Below are positions 7,350-10,236 of a stretch of 10,236 nucleotides of DNA, one piece after another. Each line of letters begins with the position of its first letter. Position 1 is the first letter of the stretch. Both the position numbers and the translations under genes were made by a program. Location of the stretch: NCBI GenBank assembly GCA_900554725.1, contig USII01000021.1, positions 1 through 10,236 on the forward strand. The letters run 5' to 3'. The DNA is from an uncultured Eubacteriales bacterium. GTDB taxonomy: Bacteria > Bacillota > Clostridia > Christensenellales > Christensenellaceae. The notes beneath the pieces are model-generated. The model was not told the DNA's origin. It saw nothing but the letters and a program-made list of their open reading frames with translations, and ran no database searches.

Positions 7350-7381
7350 GCGCAGAGCGAAGAGCTCTGCGCTCTTTTTTT
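7350..7381 (+). terminator. Intrinsic terminator after noc
   Basis: A perfect 9-bp stem, GCGCAGAGC (7350-7358) with GCTCTGCGC (7364-7372), has the loop GAAGA. TC and seven T follow. It separates noc from the parS-parA region. Confidence 0.93.
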
Positions 7382-7389
7382 GGGGTTGA

Positions 7390-7405
7390 TGTTTCACATG
7401 AAACA
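7390..7405. promoter_or_regulatory. parS: parS site 1
   Basis: TGTTTCACATGAAACA matches the bacterial chromosomal parS consensus TGTTTCACGTGAAACA at 15 of 16 positions, differing only at the central G. It lies between noc and parA, a usual place for parS near the origin. ParB is expected to load here as a CTP-dependent clamp and spread. Confidence 0.93.
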
Positions 7406-7425
7406 TTTTCGGCCCAGGTTCAGAT

Positions 7426-7441
7426 TGTTTCATGTGAAACA
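7426..7441. promoter_or_regulatory. parS: parS site 2, mirror of site 1
   Basis: TGTTTCATGTGAAACA is the exact reverse complement of site 1 and also matches the parS consensus at 15 of 16 positions. The two sites begin 36 bp apart with 20 bp between them. Including flanks, 7388-7405 and 7426-7443 form a perfect 18-bp inverted repeat. Confidence 0.93.
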
Positions 7442-7494
7442 TCGGCTCTGTGCAGATCCCAAGCCCTGCTCTGCCAAAGAGAAAAGAAAAGTGA

Positions 7495-7523
7495 TTGAAA
7501 AGAGAGGCGGATGCTGGTATCAT
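7495..7523 (+). promoter_or_regulatory. Probable sigma-A promoter of parA-parB
   Basis: TTGAAA (7495-7500) and TATCAT (7518-7523) are each one base from consensus and are spaced exactly 17 bp. TG at 7515-7516 forms an extended -10. Transcription would start near 7530, giving a short leader with GGGGGTGA before the parA start. The -35 lies 53 bp after the second parS site, so ParB spreading could affect it. Confidence 0.72.
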
Positions 7524-7545
7524 AATGCTATTGGGGGTGAGCGGG

Positions 7546-8316
7546 TTGGCGAGAAAGATTGTCATAGCAAATCAGAAGGGCGGCGTCGGCAAAACGACGA
7601 CGGCCGTCAATTTGAGCGCTTGTCTGGCGGAGCTCGGACAGCGCACACTGCTGGTGGATAGCGATCCGCAGGGAAATGCCACAAGCGGCCTTGGAGTAGA
7701 TAAGCGGGCCGTTCAAACCTCCATTTACGATGTGATGATCAACGGCGTGCCGGCAAGCCAGGCGGTGAGAAAGACGGGTATTCAAAATCTGTTCCTTCTT
7801 CCAAGCAATATCGATTTGGCGGGGGCAGAGATAGAGATGGTCTCCATGCTGAGCCGCGAGACCATCCTCTCCCGGGCAATTCTGGAAATTCAGCAGGATT
7901 ACGATTTTATGCTGCTGGATGCGCCGCCCTCCCTTGGGCTGCTCACGCTCAATGCCCTGGCCGCGGCAGACCAGGTGCTCATCCCGATTCAGTGCGAATT
8001 TTATGCGCTGGAAGGGCTTTCCCAGCTGATGAATACCATCAAGCTTGTAAAGAAGCACATCAACCCGCTGCTGGAGATAGAGGGAGTAGTGCTCACCATG
8101 TTCGATTCCCGCACAAACCTTTCCATGCAGGTTGTGGACGAGGTAAAAAAGTTCTTTTCTGGAAAGGTGCACCGGGCGATTATTCCGCGCAATGTGCGGC
8201 TGGGCGAGGCGCCGAGCCATGGCCTGCCCATCACAAAATACGATGCAAAGTGCGTCGGCTCGGAGGCGTATATTGCCCTGGCAGAGGAGATCCTGGGGCA
8301 GGAGGAGGAAGAATGA
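7546..8316 (+). CDS. parA: ParA/Soj chromosome-partitioning ATPase
   Basis: The protein (256 residues from the chosen start) is a deviant Walker ATPase that dimerises on DNA with ATP and is stimulated by ParB. In Bacillus the homologue Soj also regulates DnaA. Motifs are KGGVGKTT (11-18, signature lysine K11), the A' motif DSDPQGN with D40, the Walker B segment FMLLDAPPSLG, and the DNA-binding segment RNVRLGEAPSHG. I chose TTG at 7546 because it gives the family's usual opening (MARKIVIANQKGG). GGGGGTGA at 7533-7540 lies 5 bases upstream, and the likely promoter places the transcript start near 7530. ATG at 7525 and TTG at 7495 are in frame but would lie before that start. GTG at 7537 is the main alternative. 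The stop overlaps the parB start. Confidence 0.95.
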   Translation: MARKIVIANQKGGVGKTTTAVNLSACLAELGQRTLLVDSDPQGNATSGLGVDKRAVQTSIYDVMINGVPASQAVRKTGIQNLFLLPSNIDLAGAEIEMVSMLSRETILSRAILEIQQDYDFMLLDAPPSLGLLTLNALAAADQVLIPIQCEFYALEGLSQLMNTIKLVKKHINPLLEIEGVVLTMFDSRTNLSMQVVDEVKKFFSGKVHRAIIPRNVRLGEAPSHGLPITKYDAKCVGSEAYIALAEEILGQEEEE

Positions 8317-9167
8317 GCAGCAAAAAAGGACTCGGAAAAGGGCTGGGCGCGCTGATGGGCAGTATGGATTTGCCTGAAGAGGAGAAGGGGGGCGTGCTGG
8401 AAATTCCCGTAAACCTGATAGACCCCCTAAAAACGCAGCCCCGGCAGAATTTTGATCAGGAAAAGCTATTAGAGCTTGCGGAATCCGTAAAACAGCATGG
8501 CATTTTGCAGCCGCTCATTCTAAAGGCAAAGAATGGGCGCTATTCCATTATCGCCGGGGAGCGCAGATACCGCGCTGCCCGCAAGGCCGGCCTGAAAACC
8601 GTGCCCGCAATTTTAAAAGATGCGGATGAAAAGGAGATTTTGCAGATCTCCATCATCGAAAATATCCAGCGAGAGGATTTGAACCCCGTGGAGGAGGCGG
8701 AGGCCATCGCCCGGCTGATGGAGCAGTATCAGCTCAATCAGGAGCAGGTTGCCTCCATGTTGGGGCGCAGCCGTTCGGCAGTGGCCAATACGCTGCGCCT
8801 CATGGGGTTGACAAAGGCCGTGCGCAAAGAAGTTGTGGAAGGGCGCCTTTCGGGCGGACATGCGCGCACGCTGCTTCCCCTGGGCGCGCGCATGGATGAA
8901 GCAGCCCAGAAGGTGATAGACGAAGGGCTTTCCGTGCGGCAGACGGAGGCGCTGGTAAAGCGCCTGCTGGAAGAGCAGAGCCAGCCCCGGGCCGAACGCA
9001 TAAAACGGCATAAAAGCAGTGAATTTCAGGCTGCGGAGAAGGAGCTGGGCGCTTTTTACGAAACAAAGGTCAGCCTCTCAGGCACAGAGGAGCGCGGCAG
9101 GATTGTGATGGAATACTATTCCAAAGAGCAGCTCTACGCGCTCTATGAGATGCTCAGGAGAAAATAG
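8313..9167 (+). CDS. parB: ParB/Spo0J, parS-binding CTPase
   Basis: The 284-residue protein opens with KKGLGKGLGALMG, the basic N-terminal segment that stimulates ParA. The CTP-binding domain has GERR (82-85) and ENIQRED (116-122). A helix-turn-helix domain with GRSRSAVANTLRLMGL follows, then GGHARTLL, and a C-terminal dimerisation domain ends the protein. Specificity positions read R154, T160, G165 and G182, close to the parS-type set R, T, A, G. It loads at parS, spreads as a sliding clamp and recruits SMC for origin segregation. The ATG shares ATGA with the parA stop, a 4-base overlap that suggests translational coupling, and GGAGGAGG (8301-8308) precedes it. Two matching parS sites lie just upstream of parA, so the ParABS module is complete in this window. 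Confidence 0.97.
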   Translation: MSSKKGLGKGLGALMGSMDLPEEEKGGVLEIPVNLIDPLKTQPRQNFDQEKLLELAESVKQHGILQPLILKAKNGRYSIIAGERRYRAARKAGLKTVPAILKDADEKEILQISIIENIQREDLNPVEEAEAIARLMEQYQLNQEQVASMLGRSRSAVANTLRLMGLTKAVRKEVVEGRLSGGHARTLLPLGARMDEAAQKVIDEGLSVRQTEALVKRLLEEQSQPRAERIKRHKSSEFQAAEKELGAFYETKVSLSGTEERGRIVMEYYSKEQLYALYEMLRRK

Positions 9168-9173
9168 CAAAAT

Positions 9174-9213
9174 AAAAAGACGGCCCGGGCCATTTGGTGA
9201 CCGGGCTGTTTTT
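9174..9213 (+). terminator. Intrinsic terminator after parB
   Basis: A 9-bp stem, ACGGCCCGG (9180-9188) with CCGGGCTGT (9201-9209), contains one G-U pair and a 12-base loop. An A tract lies on the left and T5 (9209-9213) on the right. It begins 6 bases after the parB stop. The flanking A and T tracts would let it act on both strands. Confidence 0.85.
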
Positions 9214-9261
9214 AGGGCGGCGCCTTTTTGGGCTGCTGCCCCGGGCTGGCGTGCCGCATAA

Positions 9262-9301
9262 AAAACGCCGGGGAAATGGCGGCGCATCGCCCCGGCGTTT
9301 T
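9262..9301 (-). terminator. Bidirectional terminator between convergent genes
   Basis: AAAACGCCGGGG (9262-9273) and CCCCGGCGTTTT (9290-9301) form a perfect 12-bp stem with a 16-base loop. On the minus strand the stem ends in six T (complement of 9260-9265), so it best serves the minus-strand metallohydrolase gene that stops at 9342. It also resembles a plus-strand terminator. Confidence 0.85.
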
Positions 9302-9309
9302 GCATGTTT

Positions 9310-9329
9310 GCGCTCTTTTTAGAGAGCGC
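9310..9329 (+). terminator. Hairpin, possible plus-strand terminator
   Basis: GCGCTCT (9310-9316) pairs with AGAGCGC (9323-9329) around a 6-base loop and is followed by TTTATTTT on the plus strand. It would stop plus-strand read-through from parB before it enters the opposing gene. No T run follows on the minus strand. Confidence 0.55.
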
Positions 9330-9341
9330 TTTATTTTCCCG

Positions 9342-10196
9342 TTAAAGCTGTATCGAAAGGCCATCGTACGCAATGCAGTAGCCCTTTTGGGCGGCCCACT
9401 GGCAAAGGGCCTCATGGGGCGGGTTGCCCTCATGGGAAATGTGCGTCGCAAGCACGATGCCGCCCGGCGCCAAGAGGCGGTGTGCCCGGAGCAGGCGCGC
9501 AGTTTCCGCCACCTGATCTGCGTTCATGTGCCCTTCGCCCTGGATGCCTGGGCCATAGGTGTGGTCCAAAACGGCGCAGGAGAGGGGATGAGCAAAGCTG
9601 CGCAGCATTGCCCAGATGGAGGCATCGAAAAAGAGACTATCCGTGGCATAGAGGAGGGCTTTTTCGCCATCCCACAGGCAATAGAGCAGCGAGCCCCCGG
9701 CAGGATCGTGGGCGGAAGGAAGGGGCAAAATTCGGTAGGGGCCGAGGGAAAATACCCGGCCGGGCCGGGTTATCTGGCAGGATATGCCCAGGCGGCGCTG
9801 CCAGGATGCATCCAAAAGCGAAGCGCCCGCTTCTTCCCGGGAGAGAGCAGCGCTCATGGCAGCGGCAGTTTGGCGGGAACAGGCGATGGCCAAAGGGGAA
9901 ACATCCCGGGACGCATACTCTGCCAGACGGGTGACCAGATGGGCGGCGTCGAAGTGATCCGAGTGGGCATGCGTCTGCAAAAGATAGCGCAGAGAAGAGA
10001 GGTCTTTGCCAAAATGGGCCGCACTGGAAGGAGCATCCGGCCCCAAATCCAAAAGAAGATCTCCATTGACGAGCAGGCTGGAGCGCCGGCGCAAATCCTT
10101 TCCCCCAAGGGAACGGGCCTGGCAGCAAACCGGGCAGTGGCAAAAGGGGAGGGGAAGGGCAGTTGCGGCGGCAGTGCCAAGAAATGTGAGGTGCAT
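9342..10196 (-). CDS. PhnP-like metallo-beta-lactamase-fold phosphodiesterase
   Basis: The 284-residue metal-dependent hydrolase opens with LTFLGTAAATALPL and has the metal-binding motif HAHSDH (H76, H78, D80, H81). Further ligands are likely H163, D186 (YATDS) and a histidine in THISHEGNP (H252 or H255). CHCPVC (C19, C21, C24) followed by QAR, together with H223 in EGHMNADQ, matches the structural zinc site of PhnP. The ending YDGLSIQL also resembles PhnP. E. coli PhnP cleaves 5-phosphoribosyl 1,2-cyclic phosphate in C-P lyase phosphonate use. No phn gene is visible, so the substrate here is open and may be another cyclic phosphodiester. The ATG has AAAGGAG upstream (complement of 10202-10208). 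It converges on parB and is transcribed separately from all other genes here. Confidence 0.85.
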   Translation of the reverse strand: MHLTFLGTAAATALPLPFCHCPVCCQARSLGGKDLRRRSSLLVNGDLLLDLGPDAPSSAAHFGKDLSSLRYLLQTHAHSDHFDAAHLVTRLAEYASRDVSPLAIACSRQTAAAMSAALSREEAGASLLDASWQRRLGISCQITRPGRVFSLGPYRILPLPSAHDPAGGSLLYCLWDGEKALLYATDSLFFDASIWAMLRSFAHPLSCAVLDHTYGPGIQGEGHMNADQVAETARLLRAHRLLAPGGIVLATHISHEGNPPHEALCQWAAQKGYCIAYDGLSIQL

Positions 10197-10210
10197 AAAC
10201 GCTCCTTTCC

Positions 10211-10226
10211 GGCCCCAATCGGGGCC
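10211..10226. repeat. Short hairpin upstream of the metallohydrolase gene
   Basis: GGCCCC and GGGGCC flank the loop AATC, just upstream of the Shine-Dalgarno sequence of the minus-strand gene. It may be part of a terminator or leader structure, but it lies at the window edge and has no clear T run on either side, so its role is not determined. Confidence 0.45.
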
Positions 10227-10236
10227 TTCCTTATCC

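Noticed and set aside
7380..7661. Small plus-strand reading frame over the parS sites
   Set aside because: It runs across the two parS sites and into parA in a different frame, has no ribosome site, and the parS sequences explain the conserved bases.
8400..8414. AATTCCCGTAAA in parB as an NBS
   Set aside because: The right half diverges from the consensus and there is no symmetry, so it does not exceed chance.
10231..10236. TTATCC at the window end as a DnaA box
   Set aside because: Only six bases are visible and no other DnaA boxes or AT-rich unwinding region occur nearby, so no origin call is supported.

Overview
The window is a chromosomal, origin-proximal housekeeping segment of a Gram-positive bacterium of the Bacillota, most likely a fairly GC-rich member of the Clostridia. 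This rests on the gene order yidD-yidC-jag-mnmE-mnmG-(small flavoprotein)-rsmG-noc-parA-parB, which matches the Bacillus/Clostridium origin region. Strong purine-rich ribosome binding sites, TTG starts and many intrinsic terminators also fit. The presence of noc beside parA-parB is a Bacillota signature. The species cannot be named from the sequence alone.

Layout. Positions 1-1792 hold the end of yidD, the membrane insertase yidC and the RNA-binding protein gene jag (khpB), closed by a strong terminator. Positions 1897-6370 hold a forward run of mnmE, mnmG, a small PNPOx-fold flavoprotein and rsmG, with short gaps, closed by a second terminator. MnmE and MnmG together modify the wobble uridine of tRNAs, and RsmG methylates 16S rRNA, so this is a translation-fidelity operon carrying one accessory flavoprotein. 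Positions 6462-7381 hold noc behind a long inverted repeat that covers its Shine-Dalgarno sequence, ending in a third terminator. Positions 7388-7443 carry two parS-type sites as an exact 18-bp inverted repeat. They are followed by a good extended -10 promoter and the parA-parB pair, which overlap by four bases. Positions 9168-9341 are a gene-free convergent junction with three hairpins. Positions 9342-10196 carry, on the minus strand, a PhnP-like metallo-beta-lactamase-fold phosphodiesterase.

How it works together. ParA, ParB and the parS sites form a complete chromosome-segregation module. Noc is the ParB paralogue that links nucleoid position to cell division, and the two paralogues show the opposite sets of residues known to separate NBS from parS recognition. 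I see no phage, IS, CRISPR or defence system, and no clearly novel system. The points most worth a second look are the mirrored parS pair, the inverted repeat over the noc ribosome binding site, the atypical Noc N-terminus and the two accessory enzymes.
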